The notes under the pieces were generated by a model. The model saw only the letters and a program-made list of their open reading frames with translations, was not told the DNA's origin and made no database searches. This document shows positions 36,901-44,355 of a stretch of 56,632 nt of DNA, one piece after another (positions within the stretch are counted from its first letter, which is position 1; the number at the start of each line of letters is the position of its first letter). Made by a program: the position numbers and the translations under genes. This DNA is from Myxococcales bacterium (GTDB taxonomy: Bacteria; Myxococcota_A; Polyangia; Palsa-1104): the NCBI GenBank assembly GCA_028287105.1, contig JAQBQH010000037.1, positions 1-56,632 of the forward strand, in the 5' to 3' direction.

Positions 36901-37692
36901 GCCGGCTGGGAGACCGACGTCATCGAGCACTTCTGCTGCGCCGCGCTCTACTTCGTCGGGCGCTTCCGCGAAGGCAACGACCGCGTCGCCGCCCGCATCG
37001 CCGAGGCCACCCGCACCGGCAACCGCTTCGCCGAGCTCACCTTCCGCGTGCGCTTCTGCCACCCCTACCTCATCGGCGACAGGCCCGACGAGGGGTGGGC
37101 CGAGGTGACCGGCGCGCTGGCGGCGTGGCCGTCGAAGGGCGACTTCGGCAACCAGCATCTGTGGGGCCTGTCCTCATTGGTGCGGCTCGCCCTGTATCGC
37201 GGCGACGTCGACGGCGCGGCACCCGGAATCGAGGCCAGCTTTGCGCGCTGCAGCCGCTCGCTCATCGGCCGCCTGCCGGTCTTCCGCCTCCTGTGGTGGT
37301 TCGACTGCTCTACCTGGTACAGCGCCCGCGCGCTCGGCGCTCAGCGACGGGGCGCCCGGTCCGAAGCGAAGCGCCACGCCCGCCGCGCGATGCGGCTCGC
37401 GCACCAACTCATGGAGCTCGGTACGCCATTGGCGCCGTCACTCGGGCGCATGGCGCTCGGTTGCGCCACCCACGCCGCCGGTAACGACGACCAGGCGCGC
37501 GAAGAGCTGCAGGCGTCGCGTGCCGGCATCGCGCAACGGTTCGCTTCGCTCCTTCCCGTCGTCGACCGGCGCCTCGGTCAGCTCCTCGGCGGCGACCGCG
37601 GCACGCGCATGATCGCAGCCGCCGACGCGCAGCTCGCCGCCTGGGGCGGCCGCGTCCCCGAACGTCTCGCCGACTCCTTCTTGCCTTGGTAA
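33910..37692 (+). CDS. Ser/Thr protein kinase fused to AAA ATPase and helical-repeat domain (PknK-like)
   Basis: A 1260-residue signalling protein. The kinase domain (about 12-315) has catalytic Asp197 (HRDLKPSN), DFG (LIDFGVV) and MAPEQ. A Pro/Gly/Thr-rich insertion of about 60 residues (100-165) splits the N- and C-lobes. The AAA/STAND-type ATPase follows, with Walker A VEGESGIGKSA (about 374-384) and Walker B-like VILVEDLQWADADSL (about 490). From about 720 to the end there are TPR-like helical repeats. This matches the myxobacterial/actinobacterial PknK type, in which regulators are phosphorylated. Start is GTG 33910, since nearby ATGs are out of frame, with GAGGG 9 nt upstream. Its stop overlaps the next ATG. 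Confidence 0.9.
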   Translation: MSTLDHTTLPQLTRFRIVSVLGGGAQGAVYEAYDVDHQLPVALKLLGARRPDQILRFKNEFRAVRDLRHPNLVTLGELFEEDGRWFFTMELVRGRDFITWVRGAAAQGDGSSQLHSRRDTADMTATVQLPGALRLLLPTGPTGPAGSTEPTAAPRAEPTAEPPGASSAFDEARLRGALRDLARAIAVLHSTGKVHRDLKPSNVLVEESGRLVLIDFGVVAELTDQEADRGLVIGTTNYMAPEQVRGEAVGAAADWYAFGGMLFEALTGRRPFNGRPDDVMQLKCSFEAPRARTLVADLPPDLEELCARLLARVPEERPSQSEILHALDVEPLELMVSRSGSGLGGPFVGRDRELGLLEDAYAATRMGTTVSLFVEGESGIGKSALASHFLERLRTSVPKLLVLRGRCHDQERVPYNAFDSVIDGVVRYLQTRPTVRPTALAALGKLFPSVRAVAPGAGVAPASGALRSERVEAFEAVGEVLRVLGLRRSLVILVEDLQWADADSLALLESLTGGPRVAPFLFLGTARAGEGGAPSAACRAARGDCRRIVLEPLPAEAAERLARAALDAHGIAPMAEAVVAETGGHPLFIDELVRHIARRGAASAGGLDEALRDRLTDLSTSARAVLDLVAVAGTPLPQRLIAAASTLAPPAFAENVATLRAARLVRVAGSRKEDTIEAQHDRLRVVVYDALADDERRRLHLRLAEVLDASGAGPELLATHFTRAGERARGLPYVIAAARAAANSLAFASAAELWRSALALGPDGTVERQVLVGLAEALQNDGRAADAAELFLRAAALAEAEPLEALDLRRRSVEQFIMGGHLERGLETAGPVLDATRLRPPGGQLSLLLRVGWNTLRLRKMPLSWHSRPAASVSPAELQRLDVCWSMGAGLAMIDLPRSAFFSTEGALGCLEVGEPMRICRALVSASLSASGMNRREQAASLVAAARRAAEEHGSDLARFYAALAHYAYCYMVDTDFASCLAGQPELDRLWRSAGRGAGWETDVIEHFCCAALYFVGRFREGNDRVAARIAEATRTGNRFAELTFRVRFCHPYLIGDRPDEGWAEVTGALAAWPSKGDFGNQHLWGLSSLVRLALYRGDVDGAAPGIEASFARCSRSLIGRLPVFRLLWWFDCSTWYSARALGAQRRGARSEAKRHARRAMRLAHQLMELGTPLAPSLGRMALGCATHAAGNDDQAREELQASRAGIAQRFASLLPVVDRRLGQLLGGDRGTRMIAAADAQLAAWGGRVPERLADSFLPW

Positions 37693-39242
37693 TGGCGCGC
37701 CGGGCGATCCTCTTCGTCCTCTGCGTCGCCGCCTTGGGCTGTCGCCGCCCGCCGGGGCCGGCCTTGTCGAGCCCGTTTCGCTTCTCGCCGCGGCCCAACC
37801 GGGCGGCCGAGATCCACTGGCGCACCTGGGAGCCGTCGCTCTTCGTAGAGGCGCAGCGCAGCGGCAAGCCAATCCTGCTCAGCTTGTCGGCGGTCTGGTG
37901 CCATTGGTGCCACGTCCTCGACGAGACCACGCTCTCGGACCCGCGGGTCATCGCGCTCCTCAACCGCGACTTCCTGACCGTGCGCGTCGACGCCGACCAG
38001 CATCCGGACATCGAGCGACGCTACATCCTCGGCGGCTGGCCGACGGTCGCGTTCCTCACCGCGAAGGGCGAGATCGTCGACGGCGGCACCTACGTCCCGC
38101 CCGCTGACTTCCTGACCATGGCGACCGGCGCGCTGGCGCTGGTCCGCGCGGGCGGCGCCGACCTCGAGCAGCGCCTGCAGCGTCGCCGCGGGTCGCGAGA
38201 TGCGACGGCCCCGGGAGCGCTCGACGCAACCATCGTCGAGGGGGTCGCGCGCACGCTCACCGCCGCCGCCGACCCCATTCACGGCGGCTTCGGCGAGGCG
38301 CCGAAGTTTCCCAACGGCGAGGCGGTCCTCTTCCTCCTCGAGGTCGGCGAGGTCGACGTCGCTCGCCGCGCGCTCGACGGCATGCTCGAGCTCGAAGATC
38401 GCGTCGCCGGCGGCTTCTTCCGCTACGCGACGCGGGCCGACTGGAGCGCGCCGCACTACGAGAAGATGCTGCAGGGCAACGCCGAGCTGCTCACGGCGTA
38501 CGCGCGCGGCTTCGCCGTGACGAAGGACGAGCGCTATCGCGCAGCGGCCCGGCGCACGGTCGCGTGGGTCGAGCACACGCTGTTCGATGCGCAGACCGGC
38601 ACCTTCTACGCCAGCCAGGACGCCGACGAGAAATACTACGCCGCCGACGCCGCGGGCCGGGCGGCGCTACAGGCGCCCTATGTCGATCGCACGCTGCTCG
38701 TCGATCGCGCTGCGCTGATGGTCTCGGCGCTCGTGGCGGCTGCACGCGACCTCGACGAGCCCTCGATGCTCGGCGTGGCGCGCGCGGGCGCGCGGGCGCT
38801 CATGACCATGCGCGGCGACGACGGGCGCTTTCAGCACGCGCGGCGGGCCGGCGAGCAGCGCAGCGTTCAGGGCGAGCTGGCCGACCAGGCGCACGCGGCG
38901 CTCGCGCTCTTGTCGTTGGCCGCGGTGACCCCGACGGCCGAGGGGGCGTCGTTCCGCGACGCCGCGCGGCGCGCCATCGCGTCGACGGTGCGAACACTGC
39001 GATCTCCAGACGGCAGCTTCTACGACGCCGACGCCGCCAACGAGGGGCTGCTGGTCCGGCGCGAGCGTCCGCTCGTCGAGAACGCGGTGATGGCGCGCGC
39101 GCAGCTCGCCGCCGGCCACGTCGGCGACGCGGAGCGCACGCTGTCGGCGTTCGCGGGCGCCTATCTCCTGCACGGCACCGAGGCGGCCGGCTATGCGCGG
39201 GCCGTCGACGCGCTGTTGCGTGCGCGGCGAGGACGCGACTAG
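37692..39242 (+). CDS. DUF255 thioredoxin-fold lipoprotein (YyaL/SSP411 family)
   Basis: A 516-residue lipoprotein: MARRAILFVLCVAALGC, Cys17. The thioredoxin-like DUF255 domain (about 30-160) has the typical KPILLSLSAVWCHWCHVLDE with a WCHWC active site. The remaining 350 residues are an (alpha/alpha)6-toroid-like region (FGEAPKFPNGEAVLFLLEVG, HYEKMLQGNAELLTAYARGF, TGTFYASQDADE). YyaL-type proteins are usually cytoplasmic and about 680 residues; this one is shorter and lipidated. The start codon shares one base with the kinase-ATPase stop (TAATG), so the two products are coupled. A redox partner in the periplasm for a signalling kinase is possible (inference). Confidence 0.85.
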   Translation: MARRAILFVLCVAALGCRRPPGPALSSPFRFSPRPNRAAEIHWRTWEPSLFVEAQRSGKPILLSLSAVWCHWCHVLDETTLSDPRVIALLNRDFLTVRVDADQHPDIERRYILGGWPTVAFLTAKGEIVDGGTYVPPADFLTMATGALALVRAGGADLEQRLQRRRGSRDATAPGALDATIVEGVARTLTAAADPIHGGFGEAPKFPNGEAVLFLLEVGEVDVARRALDGMLELEDRVAGGFFRYATRADWSAPHYEKMLQGNAELLTAYARGFAVTKDERYRAAARRTVAWVEHTLFDAQTGTFYASQDADEKYYAADAAGRAALQAPYVDRTLLVDRAALMVSALVAAARDLDEPSMLGVARAGARALMTMRGDDGRFQHARRAGEQRSVQGELADQAHAALALLSLAAVTPTAEGASFRDAARRAIASTVRTLRSPDGSFYDADAANEGLLVRRERPLVENAVMARAQLAAGHVGDAERTLSAFAGAYLLHGTEAAGYARAVDALLRARRGRD

Positions 39243-39925
39243 AAGCGCACGAGGGTCAGCGCCGCTGGCGACGCTGACGCCTGCGAGGCCGGCGAGGCCT
39301 GCAGGTCGAAATGATGGTGGCTGGTGCTGGTGCTGCTGCTCCCGTCGGCGGCGGCAGCGACGAAGGCGCCCACGACCACGACGGTCAGCACGCCGCCGAT
39401 GACGCCGAGCGCGACGGCAGCCTTCCACGCGCGCGAGTGTCGGCGCGGGATCGGCGCGGCGCGCACGCCCACCGGCACGTCGACCCGCGCGACGGCGCCG
39501 ACGGGCACCGGCGCCATGACCGGTGCCGCGGCTACGACAGGAGCGGCTACCACCCGCGCGGCCACCACGGGAGCCGGCGCGCACGACGGCGCCAGCGTGC
39601 CGACGCGCGCCTCGATGTCCGCGCGCTCGTCCGCTTGCGGGAACGCGGCCACGTAGGCGCGATAGTGCCCGACCGCCACGCACGGCTGCCCCGCCTCGTC
39701 GTACGCGCTGCCCAGGTACAGCTCGATGCCCGGCGCCGGCCGCAGCGCCTGCGCCGCCTCCAGCTCGCGGATCGCGGTAGCCGCGTCGCCGCCCGACAGC
39801 GCGCGCGCGCCCGCGTCGAAGTGCCCCTGCGCCGCCTCCAGCGCCGGATCGGCGGCCGCCGCCGACGCGCGGACACCCACCAGGACCAGCCCCATCACGA
39901 CTGCAGATCGCCCGAAATGGTACAT
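39239..39925 (-). CDS. TPR protein with C-terminal membrane segment
   Basis: A 228-residue protein of the same design as those at 18752 and 47323. It has a signal peptide (MYHFGRSAVVMGLVLVGVRASAAA) and two TPR units (about 30-95; AQGHFDAGARALSGGDAATA, then IELYLGSAYDEAGQPCVAVG). A Val/Ala/Pro-rich linker follows, then a transmembrane helix (about 178-200, AAVALGVIGGVLTVVVVGAFV) and a short tail ending in Phe (LTLVRF). It converges with the DUF255 gene, overlapping 4 bp. ATG 39925 is chosen because the signal peptide starts there. Confidence 0.8.
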   Translation of the reverse strand: MYHFGRSAVVMGLVLVGVRASAAAADPALEAAQGHFDAGARALSGGDAATAIRELEAAQALRPAPGIELYLGSAYDEAGQPCVAVGHYRAYVAAFPQADERADIEARVGTLAPSCAPAPVVAARVVAAPVVAAAPVMAPVPVGAVARVDVPVGVRAAPIPRRHSRAWKAAVALGVIGGVLTVVVVGAFVAAAADGSSSTSTSHHHFDLQASPASQASASPAALTLVRF

Positions 39926-40053
39926 TCGTCGCACTGGTTGCAATCGGCGTGCGCGGAAATTCGCCAATCGATTCGCACCGTGATCCCGTCGCTGTGAACG
40001 CCGGTTCGCGGTCGACCGGTGTTGGTGCTCACAGACGGCGGCGGCTGACCCGG

Positions 40054-40061
40054 TGTATAAT
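40054..40061 (+). promoter_or_regulatory. Consensus -10 element before the DUF2378-like gene
   Basis: TATAAT (40056-40061) is a perfect -10, directly preceded by TG. No good -35 is visible 17 nt upstream, so activity may rely on the TG extension or an activator. The leader to ATG 40165 would be about 97 nt. Confidence 0.5.
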
Positions 40062-40164
40062 CAAAGCAGAGAAGTGGCGTGCCGACGCCGATCACCCCGA
40101 ACGAGGCCGTGTGCCGCGAGCGAGAATGCGAGATCCCAGGGAGGCAAAGGTCAAGGGCACCAAC

Positions 40165-40683
40165 ATGCTCAGCGCCGTCAAAGCATTGCGGACCGCCCGC
40201 GACCAGGCGCGCGCCGTACTTCCGGCGCGGCTACACGGCTACCTCGAGGAGCGCATCCTCGTATCGAGCTGGTATCCCGAAGGCGACTTGATGGGCCTGC
40301 TCACCGCGCTGGGCAAGCTCATGCCGGCCGGCAGCGATCCCTTCGTGTTCATGGGCCGCACCACCGCGCGCGAGCACCTGGCCGGCATCTACCGCGGCCA
40401 CGTCCGCCCCGGCGACCTCGAGCGGACCCTCCGTTCCGGCACCGCCCTGTGGCGTAACTATCACGACACCGGCGACCTCACGAGCGAGTTCGACGCCCCA
40501 CTCCAGGCCACCATCCGCCTGCGTGACTTCGCCGCCGCGTCGCGCGAGTTCTGCCGGCTCCTGACCGGCTACTTCACCGAGCTCCTCGACCAGGCGGGCG
40601 GCAAGGAAGTCAAAGTCACCAAGATAGCCTGCAGCCTCGACCTCGCCCCTGATTGCCAGTGGCGCCTCACCTGGACGACCTGA
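40165..40683 (+). CDS. DUF2378-like (Myxococcales-restricted) protein
   Basis: A 172-residue cytoplasmic protein resembling the DUF2378/TIGR02265 family that is expanded in myxobacteria. It has an N-terminal helix with SSWYPEGDLMGLLTALGKL, a central TAREHLAGIYRG segment and the C-terminal strand pattern CSLDLAPDCQWRLTWTT. The fold is related to V4R/haem-NO-binding-associated domains (family knowledge, moderate certainty). No function is established. ATG 40165 has AAGGG 8 nt upstream; ATG 40126 would add 13 residues. A consensus -10 lies upstream at 40056. Confidence 0.65.
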   Translation: MLSAVKALRTARDQARAVLPARLHGYLEERILVSSWYPEGDLMGLLTALGKLMPAGSDPFVFMGRTTAREHLAGIYRGHVRPGDLERTLRSGTALWRNYHDTGDLTSEFDAPLQATIRLRDFAAASREFCRLLTGYFTELLDQAGGKEVKVTKIACSLDLAPDCQWRLTWTT

Positions 40684-40699
40684 CCGCCGCGCGAGCGAA

Positions 40700-40728
40700 T
40701 TGCGCCCCTCGCGGCTCCGGCGTATCGT
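40700..40728 (+). promoter_or_regulatory. Promoter of the fluoride riboswitch-CLC-F unit
   Basis: TTGCGC (40700-40705), a 17-nt spacer and TATCGT (40723-40728); each box has four of six consensus bases. The predicted start near 40735 lies about 10 nt before the riboswitch aptamer. Confidence 0.5.
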
Positions 40729-40744
40729 GAACGGGTCCGACATT

Positions 40745-40805
40745 GATGGCGGTGGAGTCCGCCGATAACCGCTCTCCGGCGACGGAAGAGCCAATGACTC
40801 CTACG
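40745..40805 (+). promoter_or_regulatory. Fluoride riboswitch (crcB motif)
   Basis: Stem 1 pairs GGCGG (40748-40752) with CCGCC (40759-40763) around the loop TGGAGT. A second stem pairs GCTCTCCG (40771-40778) with CGGAAGAGC (40783-40791; one bulged A) around GCGA. The 3' conserved segment CAATGACTCCTACG (40792-40805) supplies GACTCC, complementary to GGAGTC of loop 1, forming the pseudoknot that holds the Mg-fluoride site. This is the published crcB-motif layout (consensus ...GATGACTCCTAC). It sits about 95 nt upstream of a CLC-family gene with fluoride-type signatures. The intervening sequence likely holds the expression platform. Confidence 0.88.
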
Positions 40806-40899
40806 GCAGCGCAAACCGGCGCCGTGGGAGTGGCTTGCAGCAACCTCTCCCCGGGGCCTCGAACAGGAGACCGCGGGTGACCAAGCGAAGAGCTCGATC

Positions 40900-42201
40900 G
40901 TGAAGCAGTACACGAGGGCGTTTGCCCAGTGGCTGTCGCTCGGCGCGCTCGTCGGCGTGGCCTGTGGCGTCGCCTCCGCCGTCTTCCTGCGCTCGCTCGA
41001 ATGGGCGACGAAGCTGCGCGGCCAGCACGAGGTGATCGTGTACGCGCTGCCGCTCGCCGGCCTGGTGCTCGGCGCGGTCTATGACCGGTGGGGCAAGCCG
41101 ATTCGCGGCGGCAACAACCTGGTCATCGATACCGTCCACGAGGGCAGCCCGCAGCTCCCGCTGCGCATGGCGCCGATGGTTCTCGTCGGCACGGTCTTGA
41201 CGCACCTCTTCGGCGGCAGCGCCGGGCGCGAAGGCACCGCGGTGCAGATGGGCGCCAGCCTCGCCGACGCGATCGCGCACCGCTTCCGCCTCGCCATCGA
41301 GGGCCGGCGCGAGCTGCTGGCGGCCGGGATCGCGGGCGGCTTCGGCTCGGTCTTCGGGACCCCGATCGCCGGCGTCATCTTCGGCCTCGAGGTCGTGACC
41401 ATCGGTCGCATGGAGTATCAAGCGCTGGTTCCGGCGCTGGTCGCATCGATCGTCGGGGATCTGGTGACGCGCGCCCTCGGCGTCGTGCACACGCCCTACC
41501 CGCTCGTCCCGTCGCTCGACCTCACGCCGCTCGTCGTAGGCAGGTGGATCGTGTTCGGCATCGCGGTCGCCCTCGTGTCGGTCGTCTTCGTGGAGCTGAC
41601 CCACCGTCTCAAGAAGCTGCTCGAGGAGCGAATCCGCTGGCTCGCCGTGCGCATGATGCTCGGCGGCGCGCTCGTGATCGTCCTGTGGAAGCTGGTCGGC
41701 ACGAGCCGCTACCTCGGCCTCGGCGTGCCGACCATCCTGCAGTCGTTCTCGGACCCGACGGTGCCGACCTTCGCCTTCGCGCTGAAGCTCCTGTTCACCG
41801 CGGTCACCCTCAGCGCCGGCTTCCTCGGCGGCGAAGTGACTCCGCTCTTCTTCGTCGGTGCGACGCTCGGTGCCGTCCTCTCGCGGCCGCTCGGGCTGCC
41901 GCTGGAGCTGGCCGCCGGCGTCGGCCTCGCCGCCGTATTCGGCGCCGCCGCGAACACGCCCATCGCGTTGTCGATCATGGCGGTCGAGCTCCTCGGCGGC
42001 GGCGTCCTGCCCCATGTCGTCATCGTCACCGTCGTGGCCTACCTCCTCAGCGGCCACCGCGGCATCTACCCCGCGCAGCGACTCGGCCGCCTCAAGCACG
42101 GGGGCCCGCTGCTCCATCGCCTCGTACCCCTCCGCGACCTCGACGACGCGCCGTCAGCGTCGCCACCTCCACGCGAAGATCCGCCGAAGCCGCCCGTTTG
42201 A
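40900..42201 (+). CDS. CLC-F-type fluoride/proton antiporter
   Basis: A 433-residue CLC-family membrane protein with about 10-12 helices. The usual anion-filter motif GSGIP is replaced by GNNLV (71-75). The gating-glutamate motif is GSAGREGTAVQMG, with Glu111. The conserved FGSVFGTPIAGVIFGLEV and FLGGEVTPLFFVGA segments are also present. GNNL and GREGT are hallmarks of the fluoride-exporting CLC-F subgroup, not chloride channels. A fluoride riboswitch lies directly upstream, so the protein most likely exports fluoride when it accumulates. GTG 40900 is the first start after an in-frame stop; GAAGAG lies about 9 nt before it. The C-terminal 30 residues are a charged tail. Confidence 0.9.
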   Translation: MKQYTRAFAQWLSLGALVGVACGVASAVFLRSLEWATKLRGQHEVIVYALPLAGLVLGAVYDRWGKPIRGGNNLVIDTVHEGSPQLPLRMAPMVLVGTVLTHLFGGSAGREGTAVQMGASLADAIAHRFRLAIEGRRELLAAGIAGGFGSVFGTPIAGVIFGLEVVTIGRMEYQALVPALVASIVGDLVTRALGVVHTPYPLVPSLDLTPLVVGRWIVFGIAVALVSVVFVELTHRLKKLLEERIRWLAVRMMLGGALVIVLWKLVGTSRYLGLGVPTILQSFSDPTVPTFAFALKLLFTAVTLSAGFLGGEVTPLFFVGATLGAVLSRPLGLPLELAAGVGLAAVFGAAANTPIALSIMAVELLGGGVLPHVVIVTVVAYLLSGHRGIYPAQRLGRLKHGGPLLHRLVPLRDLDDAPSASPPPREDPPKPPV

Positions 42202-42262
42202 CCCGATCCACAGTGTGGAGCTCTTGAATGGCATAGTCCGGGCTCGCTTGGCCGGCAACCCG

Positions 42263-42940
42263 TCACGTTCCGCCGTCGGCGGCGTCGGCGGGGAGGATCT
42301 CGAGCGTGTTGACCTTCGGGTTTTGCGCCGAGCCGCGGTCGAACGAGATCTGGATCTGGCCCTTGGGCGCGGTGACTGGGAACGAGCGGACGACGGCGCT
42401 GTTCATGCCGCCGGCGGCGGCGAAGATGTCGAACGCCGTGAGCAGCTGCTGGCCGTTGATCGAGACGTTGAAGAGCCGCTGGCCGGCCGCCTGCACATAG
42501 AGCTCGGCGAATCCGAGCCGGACGGTATAGGCACCGGCGGGGACGGTGATGGCGTAGCTGAACGACCCGGCCCCCGGGGCCGCGGCGTCGCCGTAGCGCT
42601 CGCTGTTGTAGAGCGCGGCTGCGTCGGTGCCGGCGATGGCGACGGCGTTCGCGTTGGTGAAGCCGACGCCGCCCGTGAAGCTCGCGTCCGCTGCCCACAC
42701 GTGACCGGAAGGGTCCGTGTAGGCCGCGGCGGCGCCGGCGGCGATGCGCACCGCGGCGGCGGGAGTTGGCGTCGGCGTCGGCGTGGGGTTCGGCATCGGC
42801 GACGGGTGCCGCGGCGGGCTCGGCATGGGATCGATCTCCGTCGTCGTCACCGGCGGCGTCGACAGCGGCTTGGCCGGCTCGAGACAGCCTGCCGCGAGGC
42901 AGACGAACAGTCCGAACAGAGATCTCGCGGGCGCCCGCAT
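42263..42940 (-). CDS. Malectin-domain lipoprotein
   Basis: A 225-residue lipoprotein: MRAPARSLFGLFVCLAAGC, Cys19. A Pro/Thr-rich linker (about 30-60, PTPTPTP repeats) precedes a malectin-type carbohydrate-binding domain (about 62-215). Its motifs are VRIAAGAAAAYTDPSGHVWAAD (first part), YAITVPAGAYTVRLGFAE and RLFNVSINGQQLLTAFDI. Malectin domains bind di- or oligosaccharides. The ATG shares a base with the DUF1552 stop, so this is the third gene of the DUF1592-DUF1552-malectin operon and may bind cell-surface or substrate glycans for that system. Confidence 0.82.
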   Translation of the reverse strand: MRAPARSLFGLFVCLAAGCLEPAKPLSTPPVTTTEIDPMPSPPRHPSPMPNPTPTPTPTPAAAVRIAAGAAAAYTDPSGHVWAADASFTGGVGFTNANAVAIAGTDAAALYNSERYGDAAAPGAGSFSYAITVPAGAYTVRLGFAELYVQAAGQRLFNVSINGQQLLTAFDIFAAAGGMNSAVVRSFPVTAPKGQIQISFDRGSAQNPKVNTLEILPADAADGGT

Positions 42941-44355
42941 CAGAGGCTCAGCAGCTTCTTGCTGCCCTGATAATTCGGCAGCCCCAGGTTGAGATAGGTG
43001 CTCAACGTATAGAAGAGGTCCTTCATGTCGGCCCCGCCGAGGTCGAAGCAGTTGCCCGGATGCATGAAGCTGCGTCCGCCGGCGACGACGAGCGGCACGC
43101 CGTCCACCTGGCCGTCGTTGTGGTTGCCGTCGACGACGTTGAAGCCGCCGACGATGACCGTGTTGTCGAGGATGGGCGTGCCGCTGGCGTCGGTCGCGCC
43201 CTTGAGCTTGTTCACGAGATAGAACATCAGCATCATATAGAGGCGGTCACGCGTGATGCATTTCTCGCGGCCGTTGGCGTTCTGGCCATAGTGCGAAATG
43301 CCGGTGTGGAGCTCTGCCGTCAGGCTGACGTTGCCGTAGACGAGATCGCTCGGCACCGCGCCGTTGAGGTGGCGCTGGCAGCCGTCGCCGTCGAACATGA
43401 AGCTGACCGAGCGCGTGACGTCGCACTTGAAGGCGAGCACGATCATGTCGAAGAACGCCTGCACGCGCGCGATGTAGCTGGCGCTGAGGTCGCCGTTCTG
43501 ATCGACGTTGTTGAGGCTGCCGTCGGGCGCGCTGCCGCCCGAGCAGCCGTTGGTGACGACGCCGCCGCCGGTCAACTTGGTCTCGAGCGCGCGCACGCTG
43601 GTGAAGTAGTCGTCGAGCTTCGCGCGATCGTTCTTGCCGAGCTTCGATTGCAGATCCTTGATATCCGCCGTCGCGGTATCGAGGATGCTGTGATTGCGCG
43701 CGAACGCGCTCGGGTGCGCCGGCGGCGGCATCGACGGGCCCGTCGTGACCAGGTTGGCAAAGACGTTCTTGTACAGATCGACCGGATTCTTGCGCGGCTC
43801 GAGCGGCTGGCCGTTCTTGTAGGAGACGTAATTGGAATAATCGAACGGCGTATTGTCGACGCTGCCCGACGAGCAGCCGCCGCTCATCACCAGCACCGAG
43901 CCCTTGTTGGCGTCGGCGACCAGCTGATCGAACGAGCTGCCCGGCACGCTGCACTGACTCGAGTTCGGGTCCGTCAGCCCCGTCTGCGACAGCCACGTCG
44001 TCACGGCCGAGACGTGGCCCGCGCCGCGCCCGGTCACCTGATAGAAGTGGCTGCCGGTGGCGTCGCGCGCGCTGCAGCTCGGATGCATCAGCACTGAAAA
44101 ATCGGCGATGTTGGCGGCGAACGGAGCCAGCACCAGCGGCAGGTTCTTGGTCAGCGCACCGGCGGGCGGATACCAGACCGCGTCGCCTTTGACGTTGTAG
44201 GTCCCGCTCGGCATGTACAAAGAAACGAAGCGGCGCGGATCGCTGGTCCCGGCCGCCCTCGCCTTTCGCGGCGCGAGCGACTCGAGGAGCGGCAGCGTGA
44301 AGGCGACGCCCAGGCCGGTGATGAACTGCCGGCGGTTGATCTTCCAGTTGCTCAT
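42940..44355 (-). CDS. DUF1552 Tat-exported protein
   Basis: A 471-residue DUF1552 protein. The N-terminus MSNWKINRRQFITGLGVAF is a twin-arginine signal (NRRQFI) with a following hydrophobic stretch and cleavage near RKARAAG. The body has the family's FVSLYMPSGTYNVKG, GSHFYQVTGRGAGHVSAV and LDNTVIVGGFNVVDGNHNDG segments, resembling a sulfatase/alkaline-phosphatase-like fold in which catalytic residues are not clear. DUF1552 is nearly always paired with a DUF1592-family protein in Planctomycetes, Verrucomicrobia and Myxococcota. Its start overlaps the DUF1592 stop (ATGA). Function of the pair is unknown; export via Tat suggests a folded, maybe cofactor-bearing protein. Confidence 0.88.
   Translation of the reverse strand: MSNWKINRRQFITGLGVAFTLPLLESLAPRKARAAGTSDPRRFVSLYMPSGTYNVKGDAVWYPPAGALTKNLPLVLAPFAANIADFSVLMHPSCSARDATGSHFYQVTGRGAGHVSAVTTWLSQTGLTDPNSSQCSVPGSSFDQLVADANKGSVLVMSGGCSSGSVDNTPFDYSNYVSYKNGQPLEPRKNPVDLYKNVFANLVTTGPSMPPPAHPSAFARNHSILDTATADIKDLQSKLGKNDRAKLDDYFTSVRALETKLTGGGVVTNGCSGGSAPDGSLNNVDQNGDLSASYIARVQAFFDMIVLAFKCDVTRSVSFMFDGDGCQRHLNGAVPSDLVYGNVSLTAELHTGISHYGQNANGREKCITRDRLYMMLMFYLVNKLKGATDASGTPILDNTVIVGGFNVVDGNHNDGQVDGVPLVVAGGRSFMHPGNCFDLGGADMKDLFYTLSTYLNLGLPNYQGSKKLLSL

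Noticed and set aside
40900..42201. Annotating the CLC gene as a voltage-gated chloride channel
   Set aside because: GNNLV and GREGT motifs and the fluoride riboswitch point to fluoride transport.
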